A DNA stretch of 60,075 nt, from IMG/VR virus record IMGVR_UViG_3300025133_000112, positions 1-60,075 of that record. One strand, written 5' to 3'. The translations under genes were made by a program, and so were the position numbers. The notes beneath the pieces are model-generated. The model saw only the letters and a list, made by a program, of their open reading frames with translations, had not been told where the DNA came from and did no database searches. Source of the stretch: a virus. Below, piece after piece: positions 28,801 through 37,488 of this stretch (positions are counted from its first letter, which is position 1; every line of letters begins with the position of its first letter).

Positions 28801-30362
28801 CCTGCTCCAGATCCAATATATGTCACTTCATCCTGGGATACTGTAGTAACACCTACTGCACCAGCTCTATATCCAACAAGAGTACAATTATCTGCTGAAA
28901 TATTAGCTGCACCAGTATTTGACCCCATAAATGTATTATTAACACCACTTGTATTTAATAAAGCTGCATTAATACCCATAAATGTATTATTAGTTCCTAT
29001 GGTATTAGCTTTACCAGCATTAGTTCCAATTGCTGTTATTGTTGCAGATGTTGAATATCCAGCATTAAAACCCATTATTGTTGAACTTGAACATGATGCA
29101 TTTACAGCGGCAAAGGGACCAAATATTGAATTTTGAGTACCTGAATTAGATATACCTGAAAATATTTCTGAACCATAAAGAGCATTACTTGATCCTGTTG
29201 CTTGATTTCCACACCATTCACCAACATATGTATTATATCCAGCCCCTACATTACTAGCACCAGCACTATCACCAATAAAAGTGTTATATTCACCAGTACT
29301 AATTAAACCAGCTAAACTACCCATAAAGGTATTTCCATCTGAACTAATATTAGCTTTTCCAGTATTATATCCAATAAATGTATTACTAGCACCATCTACA
29401 TTTACTAATCCTGTTTCATATCCTAAGAATGTATTTTTAGTCCCTGAAGTATTAGCTTTTCCTGAAGTATATCCAATAAAGACAGATCCATTCGCAATAT
29501 TATTATACCCAGCCTGGAACCCAATAAGAATAGATGTTCCACAATTGGCATTATATCCAGCAGAATATCCAAGCACACAGTTATATCCACCACCAGTAGT
29601 AGTATTAAAGGTTTCACCACCGACTATAGTATTTTGACCTCCAGTACATCCATATCCTGCCCACTCTCCGATGTAGGTATTATATGAACCACTTACATTT
29701 GAACGACCAGCAGAATTACCAATATTAGTGTTATACTCACCACTTCCTTGTAATAATCCTGCATTATTACCAACAAAGGTATGACCAACATTTGTATTGC
29801 TTAATCCTGAATTAAGTCCAATTATTACATTATCTGAATCAGAAAAATTATTATCATCATTAATATCTAAGAATATAATATCATCATATAAATATATTCC
29901 TATCTTTGTATTTGTTCTTGTTAAAGTAGTTGCTCCTGCAGTGGATGCATCTAAATATAATGTATCTCCTATAACAGCAGTTGCAACTGCTTTTGTTACT
30001 AATCCACTACAAAAAACTGTTGATTTGGTAACATCTGCTATTCCAATAAATCTTTGAGCTGATGTACCATTAGCAATAGCCTTTTCATATTCACTACTTG
30101 TTGTATTATAATAAACTAAATCTCCATCAGAAACTGTACCTTCAAATGTAACATCTAATATAAGATTTTGTCCCATAAAAGTATGAGTTCCGTCTATAAA
30201 AATACCATTACTTTCAAGTTCATCTCTTAACTTTGCTGTTCTATTAACTAATTCTTGTGCTTGTTGATTAGCTTGACCACCAGCTCCACCAACTACATAA
30301 TCAGCTAATTCTAACTGATATATTCCTGTTTCCCATACACTTGATTCTGTTAAATCTGTCAT
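25890..30362 (-). CDS. Giant tail fibre: beta-helix repeat shaft plus seven-bladed propeller-like tip
   Basis: 1490 residues. Residues 1-~180 are an attachment domain (TGIYQLELADYVVGGAGGQANQQ...). Residues ~185-980 consist of dozens of 16-24-residue repeats of the type NTFIGYNTGKANISSDGNTF.G..AG, expected to stack as a beta-helix shaft. Residues ~1130-1420 carry seven tandem ~41-residue repeats (VWGDGTRLFVADG..GILAFDPNDLASG.IDSYNT), the number needed for a closed seven-bladed propeller. The end (IKEIYIDLKIWKVN) is typical of fibre C-termini. Probably the main host-recognition fibre; next to lysis genes and downstream of baseplate genes. Confidence 0.8.
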   Translation of the reverse strand: MTDLTESSVWETGIYQLELADYVVGGAGGQANQQAQELVNRTAKLRDELESNGIFIDGTHTFMGQNLILDVTFEGTVSDGDLVYYNTTSSEYEKAIANGTSAQRFIGIADVTKSTVFCSGLVTKAVATAVIGDTLYLDASTAGATTLTRTNTKIGIYLYDDIIFLDINDDNNFSDSDNVIIGLNSGLSNTNVGHTFVGNNAGLLQGSGEYNTNIGNSAGRSNVSGSYNTYIGEWAGYGCTGGQNTIVGGETFNTTTGGGYNCVLGYSAGYNANCGTSILIGFQAGYNNIANGSVFIGYTSGKANTSGTKNTFLGYETGLVNVDGASNTFIGYNTGKANISSDGNTFMGSLAGLISTGEYNTFIGDSAGASNVGAGYNTYVGEWCGNQATGSSNALYGSEIFSGISNSGTQNSIFGPFAAVNASCSSSTIMGFNAGYSTSATITAIGTNAGKANTIGTNNTFMGINAALLNTSGVNNTFMGSNTGAANISADNCTLVGYRAGAVGVTTVSQDEVTYIGSGAGENTIGDFNVYVGYNAGQNSGSDFESTIIGHRAGENSSSSGENVIIGRGAGLNNTGGQQVCIGNSAGAVSTISTGLVAVGHQSGLLHTSGQCCTYLGWQAGKTNSTGHENTFIGYKAGTLATGLGNTFLGYSTGSSVAAGIKNVMIGSECGVNITSGTSNVLIGQYVAADSTATGLSHCCIIGREAYGEGTGNYSVMMGAEAGNYCESDGAVGIGHQSAGSSQSEGMTGEGITCVGYKAGAAYTLADFCTAIGYESQGESSADIEGDGNTSVGYQTLYTNKTGEYNSVIGKGSGYLLTGSRNSALGYNAAYRVTGDSNTLLGDNSGSSDGGIALSGSRNVGVGALSLYYTTTGSDNIAIGYEANGLGILTGGFNISMGYRAGYDMTGGDHNISIGYLSGSNINTGDRNILIGASTGLELTDQIGNVMIGGVSGWKCTGAGNTFLGDYSGAYATSAEFNVVIGYKADLDTVTDDHKFILESDVAGSGGRLIEGDFSSGEINFNPAVSGNIISDGKIMSISSAGAIGTIDGNLSFGSLLHIQHQQNSGVNGGAYTADTWNTATLNTEITNEITDASLSSNQMILPAGEYHIDSTNVVNESGSSQSRIQPLFDLIDSYNTSGGVVRVWGDGTRLFVADGSTGILAFDPNDLASGDIDSYNTTGNAKGVWGDGTRLFVADGTNGILAFDPNDLASGTIDSYDTLDSAQGVWGDGTTLYVANSSTGILAFDPNDLASGIIDSYNTSDTAENVWGDGTRLFVTNRASGILAFDPNDLASGIIDSYNTTGTSFDVWGDGTRLFVTDWTTNGILAFDPNDLASGIIDSYNTDGSAQGVWGDGTTLYVADGTNGILAFDPNDLASGTIDSYDTDTAVAVWGDGTRLFVADGSTGILAFNPLALNTGDGLFYVPSISINQSTGADENTPIPLSGRFTLTAPATIELQTNVAVDSVGTERGKAASRGIKEIYIDLKIWKVN
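26110..26985 (-). repeat. Seven ~123-bp propeller repeats in the fibre gene
   Basis: Seven copies with long identical DNA stretches (for example ACAAACAGTCTTGTTCCATC recurs). High identity implies recent expansion or gene conversion. Confidence 0.85.
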
Positions 30363-30389
30363 TTATTTTATCCTCTTAATCCATTATTA

Positions 30390-30851
30390 TTATGCAGAAT
30401 ATGATACTGTTATAGTCCATGTTCCACTAATGTAAATTGTATCTTCTTTTGATATTGCGCTTTTAACTTTTCTTGAAAATAAAGTTGAATCAGCAGTAAA
30501 TAAACCATATTCAGTAACTACATTTCCATTATATTCAAGCAAATCTAAATCAAATTCTACTTCAAGTGAATTTGTTGTTGGATATGTAATACCTTCTACT
30601 GCTTTAAGAAATTGATTAGTTAATCCTGTATCTGATGCATCTTCTGCTGCTGTGCCAGTACCAAATCCAATTTGACTAATATAATTTGATGCTCCACTAT
30701 TACCCAAAAGTAAACAAACTTTTTCTAAACCATCATCAACAACTTCATTTTTACCTCTAAAATGATTATTTAAAACTATAAAACCATTTCTTATTGTGAA
30801 TGAATTTATTTCTAATTCACAATTAATTTTTAATTTATCAATATTCTTCAT
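30390..30851 (-). CDS. Fibre- or baseplate-associated virion protein
   Basis: 153 residues, between the baseplate and the giant fibre. The pattern VCLLLGNSGASNYISQIGFGTGTAAEDASDTGLTNQFLKAV... EYGLFTADSTLFSRKVKSAISKEDTIYISGTWTITV is shared with many small phage tail proteins (I..I.FGTGT..A...DT.L ... E.GLF...g.LfSR......K.....l...WTI.f). It probably links the fibre to the baseplate or forms a small fibre tip. Precise role unknown. Confidence 0.65.
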   Translation of the reverse strand: MKNIDKLKINCELEINSFTIRNGFIVLNNHFRGKNEVVDDGLEKVCLLLGNSGASNYISQIGFGTGTAAEDASDTGLTNQFLKAVEGITYPTTNSLEVEFDLDLLEYNGNVVTEYGLFTADSTLFSRKVKSAISKEDTIYISGTWTITVSYSA

Positions 30852-30861
30852 TTACTTCTCC

Positions 30862-31533
30862 TTAAGCGTCTGGTATTTCTAGTACAGAATTTGCACTATA
30901 TTGTATTGCACCATTATATTGATGATCTCCATTATATTGAGAGAATGAAGAAACTTCTGCATAAAATTCATCAGATATTGTAATGCCTTCTGGTATATCA
31001 AATGGTGCAATATTAAAAATAGTTCTAAACCCAGCAGGGTGAACTTGCTCAATTAAATCTGATACTTTATCAAAATCAATATCTACTTCAAATTCATATG
31101 TATATAAATTGCCTGGTGAATCTGAATAAACTATATTAAATTCATCAACTTCAGTATTTTCATCTGGATCATGAATAACTATATCTGTTAAAGATTTAAA
31201 TAATGCTTCAAATGATTTTTTATTTCCTTTACTATTCATTATTAGTTTACTTAATTCTAATAATCTTCTTTTATTCTGAGATGTTAATTCATATCTATCT
31301 AAATTCACAACATCTTTAAAATAATTATTTAAATAATCATCTAAAAGTTCATCATAAACAGTATTAGTATTACAATTATCTGTTATTTTTAAAATTTTAT
31401 CTGAATATGTTTGATCTAAAAATCTTAAATAAACTCTTATGAAATCAACATATTTTGGATATTGATCTATAAGATGTTTAGGTAAAAGAGTTTCTGTTAT
31501 ATATTCTAATTTTTTATTATAATCAGTAGCCAA
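30862..31533 (-). CDS. Baseplate wedge-associated protein (gp7 N-terminal-like)
   Basis: 223 residues. Opening PKHLIDQYPKYVDFIRVYLRFLDQ and the following helices (..LDDYLNNYFKDVVN..., LLELSKLIMNSKGNKKSFEALFKSLTDI) match a domain used in T4-type phages outside T4 itself, at the start of gp7-like wedge proteins and some fibres (D.YP.FV.F...Y...L......F..YK..G...s..fLF). Ends with a Tyr/Asn-rich QYNGDHQYNGAIQYSA segment. Follows gp6 in the same operon, as gp7 does in T4. Length far below T4 gp7 (1032), so only a domain-level equivalence is claimed. Confidence 0.6.
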   Translation of the reverse strand: MATDYNKKLEYITETLLPKHLIDQYPKYVDFIRVYLRFLDQTYSDKILKITDNCNTNTVYDELLDDYLNNYFKDVVNLDRYELTSQNKRRLLELSKLIMNSKGNKKSFEALFKSLTDIVIHDPDENTEVDEFNIVYSDSPGNLYTYEFEVDIDFDKVSDLIEQVHPAGFRTIFNIAPFDIPEGITISDEFYAEVSSFSQYNGDHQYNGAIQYSANSVLEIPDA

Positions 31534-31544
31534 ATTAAATTACC

Positions 31545-33221
31545 TTATACAAGATTTAATGTGATATCATTAAATTTTAAATATGTTTCTTTTTCTAATG
31601 TTAAATTTGTTGTATCTGTAAGAGTAAATCCTATATCATAAGTATCACCTTCAGATAGTCCACCAAATGTTGTATCTAAAACAATAAAACCTGTTGTATA
31701 ATTAATACTTCCAACTGTTCCAGAATTCCATTCTATATTTCCAGCACCATCATCACTTATAGCAAAACCATTTATTGTTCCTGATATACTACTAGTATTA
31801 ACTGCATTATTTAATCTAATTACATTATAATCATCTGCTGAATGCCTAACAGTTACATTTGTTGTGTAAGTAATATAAGTATAAATAACTGTTTGTAGAT
31901 CATCTACAAACCCAATTAAATCAGATAAATAAAATGATTTTTTATATCCTTCTGATAAATCTAAATAAGCATTTGTTAGTGCTTCTATATCTTCAGAAAT
32001 TCCAACTAATGATTGATAACTAACATTTACTGTAGGACTAACATTAAAAAACATTGGATGTAGAAATTTAAAAAATAAATTTATATATTTATATATTGAA
32101 AGAAAATCTTCAATATCTGACCATTCTCCACTAGTTATATAATCTAAATCTGTTTTAAGCATAGAGAAATAAACATATCCTAAATCTCTTGTTGATCCAG
32201 TTTCTATAATATGATCATCATCTCCAGTATCTATATATTCTTTTTCACCACCCCAAGCGATTGCACTATCAAGAGTATCATAATCAGACCATCTTTTTAT
32301 TAGATTATTATAATCTCCTTCTGTAACTGCTCTTCCTTGAGTAGTATAAAATAATGGAGCTCTTGATTGAATACCTTCATTTACTTCTTCATCTACACCA
32401 TTAGCTAATGAATCAGATGTTGAAATATCTAAATATTCAATATTTGTTGCATCAGGATCAGTATTTGTGATTGTTCCAGTAGTTCCATTATATGTAATAC
32501 CATTTGTATAAATATATTCTATTCTTATTCTATCTCCATCAGGAGGTATTGTGAATAATTGACCGTCATCAAATTTAATAATAAAATTTTCAAAATATTC
32601 AATATAATAAACTTCTTCATCAAATTCAAAGTCATCACTATTTACAGACTTCCATGGAGTAGTACTTTCTATCCATCCACCTACACCATCAGACGCATCT
32701 ACATATACATCAAAATAATCATTATCTACATTTGTTGTATTACTTAATGTGAATCTTTGAAATGCCGTACCATCTGATGTAAATGTTTCTGTTGTAGGTA
32801 TTCCTTCATATAAATCAACAACATAAACACTACCATCATTAATAGTAATATCTTCAACATTTGTTAATAATAATGATCCCATATTCCATGTAGAATATTT
32901 AGGTATGATTATTGTATATGTGTCATTTCTTTGTAAAGATACAGAAATATAAGGAGCAGATTTTCTTGCTGGAAGATAATTTAGCATATGAGAAAGTTTC
33001 TTAATATTAGAATCAATCTCTGCATTTTTAAGGGTTAAATCATTCACTGTCTGATTAAGATAAAATGCCGGTGTTTGTGTAGCAAATGCAAGTACATCTA
33101 ATAGGCTAGAAGCCGCTGAGCCTTCAAAATTATAATCAGTGAATTCTGTTGAAGACTCAAAAAATTCTTGTAAATTAACTTTAATCTCTTCTAAGTCTAA
33201 ATCGTAATATTCATTAGCCAT
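31545..33221 (-). CDS. 6: Baseplate wedge protein gp6 (baseplate J family)
   Basis: 558 residues (T4 gp6 660). N-terminus DLDLEEIKVNLQEFFESSTEFTDYNFEGSAASSLLDVLAFATQTPAFYLNQTVNDLTLKNAEI is the typical gp6/gpJ start. RAVTEGDYNNLIKRW (residues ~299-313) is the conserved core motif. The last ~100 residues add a beta domain. gp6 dimers make the iris-like inner ring of the baseplate that opens during contraction. Downstream of gp25, in the conserved gp25-gp6 order. Confidence 0.92.
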   Translation of the reverse strand: MANEYYDLDLEEIKVNLQEFFESSTEFTDYNFEGSAASSLLDVLAFATQTPAFYLNQTVNDLTLKNAEIDSNIKKLSHMLNYLPARKSAPYISVSLQRNDTYTIIIPKYSTWNMGSLLLTNVEDITINDGSVYVVDLYEGIPTTETFTSDGTAFQRFTLSNTTNVDNDYFDVYVDASDGVGGWIESTTPWKSVNSDDFEFDEEVYYIEYFENFIIKFDDGQLFTIPPDGDRIRIEYIYTNGITYNGTTGTITNTDPDATNIEYLDISTSDSLANGVDEEVNEGIQSRAPLFYTTQGRAVTEGDYNNLIKRWSDYDTLDSAIAWGGEKEYIDTGDDDHIIETGSTRDLGYVYFSMLKTDLDYITSGEWSDIEDFLSIYKYINLFFKFLHPMFFNVSPTVNVSYQSLVGISEDIEALTNAYLDLSEGYKKSFYLSDLIGFVDDLQTVIYTYITYTTNVTVRHSADDYNVIRLNNAVNTSSISGTINGFAISDDGAGNIEWNSGTVGSINYTTGFIVLDTTFGGLSEGDTYDIGFTLTDTTNLTLEKETYLKFNDITLNLV

Positions 33222-33229
33222 ATTTTATC

Positions 33230-33622
33230 CTACTTAATAATTCCTAGATTAATTAAAATACTATCTTCAGTATTTAGATTTTTAATTTTATATTTAATTA
33301 AAACATCAAAAGATTGTCTTGATATATTTGGTTCAGCAGTGATTTCAATAATATCAACTCGTTTTTCCCAATTTAAAAGTGCTATTTCAATTTCATCACC
33401 TATTTGTAAGGCAGTTAATCCATTGATTTTTTCACCTAAAAGTTTTCTTATTCTGCTACCAAATTTAGGATTTTGATATCTAACCTTTTCTAAAATATTT
33501 GTTAAAATTACATTTTTAATAGATTGTTTAATGGAATCTTCATTAGTTAAAACACCTAATTCTCCATTTTCATCCATTTCAAAATTAAAATCAAAATCTT
33601 TGTATGTTATATTTTCAGCCAT
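33230..33622 (-). CDS. 25: Baseplate wedge protein gp25
   Basis: 130 residues (T4 gp25 132). DFDFNFEMDENGELGVLTNEDSIKQSIKNVILTNILEKVRYQNPKFGSRIRKLLGE fits the gp25/W-lysozyme-like family: F......G......... AI..SI.N+L.T..GE+...P.FGS.+...LFE. The final VLIKYKIKNLNTEDSILINL is the family's closing strand. Initiates sheath polymerisation at the baseplate. Directly upstream of gp6. Confidence 0.93.
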   Translation of the reverse strand: MAENITYKDFDFNFEMDENGELGVLTNEDSIKQSIKNVILTNILEKVRYQNPKFGSRIRKLLGEKINGLTALQIGDEIEIALLNWEKRVDIIEITAEPNISRQSFDVLIKYKIKNLNTEDSILINLGIIK

Positions 33623-33645
33623 TATATTTATTTACTCTTATGTGT

Positions 33646-33867
33646 TTATGAAACTGTACTATCACCAGTAATTAATGTAACGGGTGCACCTAAATTGCCT
33701 GTTGCACTCAATGTTGTAAGTGTTACTGTCTGGGATAGTATTGCGTCATAAATTATTGTTGCTAAAGCATCAGCATATACACTCTTTACACTCCCTTCTG
33801 CTGTTGCATTCATGGTATCAATCATATCCTCTAAATCACCTTTTATGTCTGCTTGTACAACTGTCAT
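33646..33867 (-). CDS. Small baseplate-cluster protein
   Basis: 73 residues between gp5 and gp25. Helical first half (VQADIKGDLEDMIDTMNATAEGSVKSVYADALATIIYDAIL) then a short Thr/Leu/Gly beta tail. Similar small proteins follow gp5 genes in related phages; a PAAR-like or tip role was considered but the expected pattern is not visible. RBS AAGGAGAAA. Confidence 0.5.
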   Translation of the reverse strand: MTVVQADIKGDLEDMIDTMNATAEGSVKSVYADALATIIYDAILSQTVTLTTLSATGNLGAPVTLITGDSTVS

Positions 33868-33877
33868 AAATTTCTCC

Positions 33878-34945
33878 TTATTCTAAAAGACTATCAAGTC
33901 TTGTTTGAACTCCTGCTAATGCAGTTTGACTAGCTCCATCTACAGCTTGATTTGTTGGTCCTCCAAAAGTCATTATTGCTTTTGTTTTTGTAATTAAATC
34001 AGTTATTACATCATAAAGATTATCTGATCCATTATAAATAGTTATTTTTGCTCCTGTAGAATTAATATCTACTTTTCCACTTGCTGTTAAAGTAAAGGTT
34101 CCACCTGTAACATTTACTGCTAAATTTCCTGCAGTATTTTCAGTATTAGTTCCTGTAATATCTTTAATAACATTTCCTTCAACTCTTTCTAATTGATTTC
34201 CAACAATTTCTACATTTTCTCCACCTTCAATTCTAACATTTTTAATACCTTTAACATATAAATTATCGTCACTAGTTATTATAGCATATTTCTTTGCTTT
34301 AATATTTTCAACTTTATCACCGTTTGTGTGATATTCATCAAAGGTACCTGATTTATGAAATAAATGAATTCTTTCTGCATCTGTAGTATCATCTAATTCA
34401 AAAAAATGACCACTAGCAGTTTCAATAACTCTATTTTGTGGATAAACTGTAGCATAATCTGTTACAGGTTCACTAAATTCTGTTCCATTACAATCAACAT
34501 TTTCTTCAACATTATCAGTTTTATCTTGAATTATTGTTTGATCTATATTCTCATTTCTTGCTAATCTTGATATTTGTGATTCTCCAACAAGATCACTTAT
34601 TGGATTAGTTCCAGATGGATCTGAGAAACCCTGGTTAAAATCAGGTAGTTCTACAAGTATTTTAGGTATAGTACCTATTAATATTGGAAATTGTTCATCC
34701 ACGTCCATATATGAACATATTCCAACAGAACCTATTGCAGGCACAGCAATATCACATTGACCAGAAATATTTGAAGATGTTGTTGGTGATAGAAGATTAG
34801 CCCAAGGTAAATCTTCTACAGGAAGATAATTATTTTGAGTATCATCATCTCTATTTTCTGTATGTTTTCCAATAACTCTTAATTGTATTTTTCCTGCTTT
34901 ATCAGGATCAATGTTATTTTCTACTATACAATAATATAATTTCAT
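33878..34945 (-). CDS. 5: Baseplate spike protein gp5, without lysozyme domain
   Basis: 355 residues (T4 gp5 575). OB-fold at residues ~1-95 (YYCIVENNIDPDKAGKIQLRVIGKHTE..., PWANLLSPTTSSNISG, VPAIGSVGICSYMDVDEQFPILIGTI), then a flexible link. The C-terminal part is a beta-helix needle built on repeated V.....NV.I.G...V.G (residues ~215-310). The lysozyme domain that T4 gp5 carries between these two is absent: there is no ELR.DEG-type catalytic segment and too little sequence to hold it. Cell-wall opening must come from elsewhere. Next to gp27, its trimeric partner. Confidence 0.85.
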   Translation of the reverse strand: MKLYYCIVENNIDPDKAGKIQLRVIGKHTENRDDDTQNNYLPVEDLPWANLLSPTTSSNISGQCDIAVPAIGSVGICSYMDVDEQFPILIGTIPKILVELPDFNQGFSDPSGTNPISDLVGESQISRLARNENIDQTIIQDKTDNVEENVDCNGTEFSEPVTDYATVYPQNRVIETASGHFFELDDTTDAERIHLFHKSGTFDEYHTNGDKVENIKAKKYAIITSDDNLYVKGIKNVRIEGGENVEIVGNQLERVEGNVIKDITGTNTENTAGNLAVNVTGGTFTLTASGKVDINSTGAKITIYNGSDNLYDVITDLITKTKAIMTFGGPTNQAVDGASQTALAGVQTRLDSLLE

Positions 34946-34951
34946 ATTTAC

Positions 34952-36145
34952 CTATATATTAATTAAAGATGTTATTTGATCTAATGAATCATTTGAAAAT
35001 GCTGCATTTTTTGATAATAAAACCATTTGCTCATATCTATTACTTTGTAAAAAAGTATGTTTAATATTATTAATAAACCATTTTCCATCAAATGATTCAT
35101 TAACACTATTTTCATTATCTAAATTTGGAAAAGAAAATTCTAATACTTTTCCACATTTTCTTATAAAATCTCCATTAACTCTAATTACTAAATTATACTG
35201 ATTAAGAAGTTTTAATTGGGCTAATCTAGTATTTATTAAATCATGTTCTAAATAATTATCAGAAACATTATTTAAAGCATTTGATAAATCTGAATTAAAA
35301 AAACTATATTTTCCTAAAGATGTTATTTCATTTTCTAATTCAGAAAATGTATTTTCAGTTTTTGTATAATCATAATTAATTTCATTAAAATTAAACATTG
35401 TAGAACCAAAAAAACCAGTTTTAAATAATGTTAAAAGATCAAAATAAGCATTAAATTTATATTCTATAATATTATTTAATCTAACAAAGGCGTCTGTTGT
35501 TCTCTCATATGTTAATTGTTGAATTTCTGATTCAGACATTAATTCTGATATTGGCTTAAAATTAAAACCATCAAAATCTTCAAAAAATATATAATCAGAA
35601 TAATCTGATGTTTTTGAATTATTACAAATAAAATCTATTATTTTTTGTATTGTCCAATAATTTGAATTAAAAGAAAATGATTCTAAATTAGAAGTAGATG
35701 ATAGTGTTTTAGTTGAATCTAAAACATTGTCTAATAACCATTGGATAGTATTTTCATTAGAATCATCAAATTTTCTACTTAAAGAATTACTATTAGCTAA
35801 TAGCATCTCATTAGAACAAATATAAAGAATAAACATTTTATTTTTTTGTAAATTACTTTGAACTTCTACGTCTTTATCTAATTTATATACTTTAAAATTT
35901 AATGTTATTGCATCATCAAATTGATTAGTTATAATATCAATTTGAATATCTTCATTACCTGTTATAGGAATATTGCTTATTAAATCTAATGTATCTAATA
36001 TTGTTATTTTTCCATTTAGGAAATTATTAAATATAGATTCATAAATATTAATTTCTAAAAATAATTTAGTTAGATCAATAGTTTTTCCAGTATTACTAGT
36101 CATAATAATCGAAAGATTTTCAACTGTTGAAAGTATTTCAGCCAT
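34952..36145 (-). CDS. 27: Baseplate hub protein gp27
   Basis: 397 residues (T4 gp27 391). Start ILSTVENLSIIMTSNTGKTIDLTKLFLEINIYESIFNNFLNGKITILDTLDLISNIPITGNEDIQIDI follows the gp27 pattern (..DLT.....I.IYESI..P...G.I.I.D....I..LPI.G.E.I.I). Middle and end also fit (WTIQKIIDFICNNS...YIFFEDFDGFNFKPISEL; GKWFINNIKHTFLQSNRYEQMVLLSKNAAF). Forms the trimeric torus around gp5 at the end of the tube. Directly upstream of gp5. Confidence 0.9.
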   Translation of the reverse strand: MAEILSTVENLSIIMTSNTGKTIDLTKLFLEINIYESIFNNFLNGKITILDTLDLISNIPITGNEDIQIDIITNQFDDAITLNFKVYKLDKDVEVQSNLQKNKMFILYICSNEMLLANSNSLSRKFDDSNENTIQWLLDNVLDSTKTLSSTSNLESFSFNSNYWTIQKIIDFICNNSKTSDYSDYIFFEDFDGFNFKPISELMSESEIQQLTYERTTDAFVRLNNIIEYKFNAYFDLLTLFKTGFFGSTMFNFNEINYDYTKTENTFSELENEITSLGKYSFFNSDLSNALNNVSDNYLEHDLINTRLAQLKLLNQYNLVIRVNGDFIRKCGKVLEFSFPNLDNENSVNESFDGKWFINNIKHTFLQSNRYEQMVLLSKNAAFSNDSLDQITSLINI

Positions 36146-36146
36146 A

Positions 36147-36776
36147 TTATGATTGTCTCACTATATCTTTAAGTATTTTTTGTATAAATTCTGGTTTTAT
36201 TATTCTTATTACTCGTTTTTCATCATTATCATCAGTTAATAAATCATAATTTGTTATATATGATGCTTCACTTAATACTTGAGTTAAAGATGAAATTGTT
36301 GTTTTATCAGAAGCATATGTTGAAGCATTATCTACTCCATTTGAAGCAACAAATTCTCCAACAGAAATATTGACTACTACATCATTTCCTGATATACTAA
36401 CTATTGTACCTCTACCTGAATTTCCATTATCACCATCACCGCTTATATATCCATTAACTGAAAAATCATCAACACTAGATAAAGTTAAAGTTGTTGTAGT
36501 ACTTAGATCTTGTGCAAATTTTTGTACCATATCTTCACTTAACGGCATATCAAATAAAACATCTCTAAATCCATTTAAAATTGCTATTAACCACCATATA
36601 GATGCATCATTATATAAATAATCACATATTGATTCTAGAGATTCACCTTCTTGAATTCTATATGTTGATATATAGGATGTATCTATATCAGTAGCAAAAT
36701 AATATTTCCAATTTAAATTTCGCCCTATTGTTCCATCTTCAAATGTGTATAGTGGTAATAAATTAAAATATTTCAT
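36147..36776 (-). CDS. 53: Baseplate wedge protein gp53, with inserted virion domain
   Basis: 209 residues (T4 gp53 196). The N-terminal half, including TYRIQEGESLESICDYLYNDASIWWLIAILNGFRDVLFDMPLS, is the LysM-like gp53 pattern (Y.V..Gd..e.IA...Yg.....W.I...N...dP...wPl). Residues ~94-167 then carry the mobile virion domain (FSVNGYISGDGDNGNSGRG... FVASNGVDNASTYASDKTTI), and gp53 resumes to the end. Without the insert the protein would be only ~135 residues. In T4 gp53 clamps adjacent wedges. Confidence 0.85.
   Translation of the reverse strand: MKYFNLLPLYTFEDGTIGRNLNWKYYFATDIDTSYISTYRIQEGESLESICDYLYNDASIWWLIAILNGFRDVLFDMPLSEDMVQKFAQDLSTTTTLTLSSVDDFSVNGYISGDGDNGNSGRGTIVSISGNDVVVNISVGEFVASNGVDNASTYASDKTTISSLTQVLSEASYITNYDLLTDDNDEKRVIRIIKPEFIQKILKDIVRQS
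36276..36497 (-). repeat. Shared virion domain, copy in gp53
   Basis: Encodes residues ~94-167. Motif order SVNGYISGDGDNGNS, NDVVVNISVGEF, SNGVDNASTYASDKTTI matches the other copies. Confidence 0.85.
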
Positions 36777-36779
36777 AGT

Positions 36780-37454
36780 TTATAAATAATCATTTTTAGA
36801 TATATGATCTAATTCTTTAAATGTTAGTTCTAAATCGATTTTTGGAGGTGCACCATCATGAAAAGGTATTTTTGTATCAGTAAAATAATTATCATTTATA
36901 CTTGTTAATACGCAATCTTTTATTTTGATAACACTTTTATCTTGAGGAAATACTATTAGTACATTCCAAAAATTTGGATATGATACTTTCCATCCTTCAT
37001 ATACTGGTAGTGAATTTCTTTTAAATGCTTTAATTATATTTGCTAATGAAGCTGATTCTTCTGGACTTGATGGTATTAATTCATATGAAAATGAAAATTG
37101 TCTAAAATTAACTCCATCATATATTAAACTGGCAGCATCGTTTTGAGCTACACCTGCTAAAAAAGCAGCTCTTGTTGCAAATGTTCCGCCTAATGATTTT
37201 ACCTTTTGTGCTAATGCAGCTTTTGCTCCTTCAACAAGACTTTCTGTAACATTTTCAGTTTCATTCCATCTATTTGAAATTAAACTACTAATTCCATTTG
37301 CAGATAAAGGTAATCGTATACTTTCAGTATTTGTTTTTGCTGTTTCTAAAGATTGACTTTTTTTACCTTTAGTAGACCAATCAAATGCTGAAAATAATAT
37401 ATATGGTTGGATATCTTCATTTAAGTTTTTTGGAAATTCAAAATCTGCTGACAT
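36780..37454 (-). CDS. 48: Baseplate-tail tube junction protein gp48
   Basis: 224 residues (T4 gp48 364). The C-terminal half carries the tube-like fold seen in T4 gp48: FRQFSFSYELIPSSPEESASLANIIKAFKRNSLP (T4 FTWDLTPRSTEDLMAII.IY..F), then YPNFWNVLIVF (T4 NPTVWMVKNF) and DCVLTSINDNYF...HDGAPPKIDLELTFKELDHI. Caps the baseplate so that the tube can start. Next to gp53 and gp27, as expected for a baseplate operon; a late element sits 17 nt before the ATG. Confidence 0.8.
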   Translation of the reverse strand: MSADFEFPKNLNEDIQPYILFSAFDWSTKGKKSQSLETAKTNTESIRLPLSANGISSLISNRWNETENVTESLVEGAKAALAQKVKSLGGTFATRAAFLAGVAQNDAASLIYDGVNFRQFSFSYELIPSSPEESASLANIIKAFKRNSLPVYEGWKVSYPNFWNVLIVFPQDKSVIKIKDCVLTSINDNYFTDTKIPFHDGAPPKIDLELTFKELDHISKNDYL

Positions 37455-37470
37455 ATTTTACCTTTATATT

Positions 37471-37488
37471 ATTTTAATTATTTACTTT
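37471..37488 (-). promoter_or_regulatory. Late-promoter element (exact copy)
   Basis: AAAGTAAATAATTAAAAT on the - strand; starts the baseplate transcript at gp48. Confidence 0.75.

Noticed and set aside
27187-30057. Several + strand ORFs of 62-119 codons opposite the giant fibre gene
   Set aside because: Pro/Ser/Ile-rich complements of a repetitive coding strand, no RBS; shadows.
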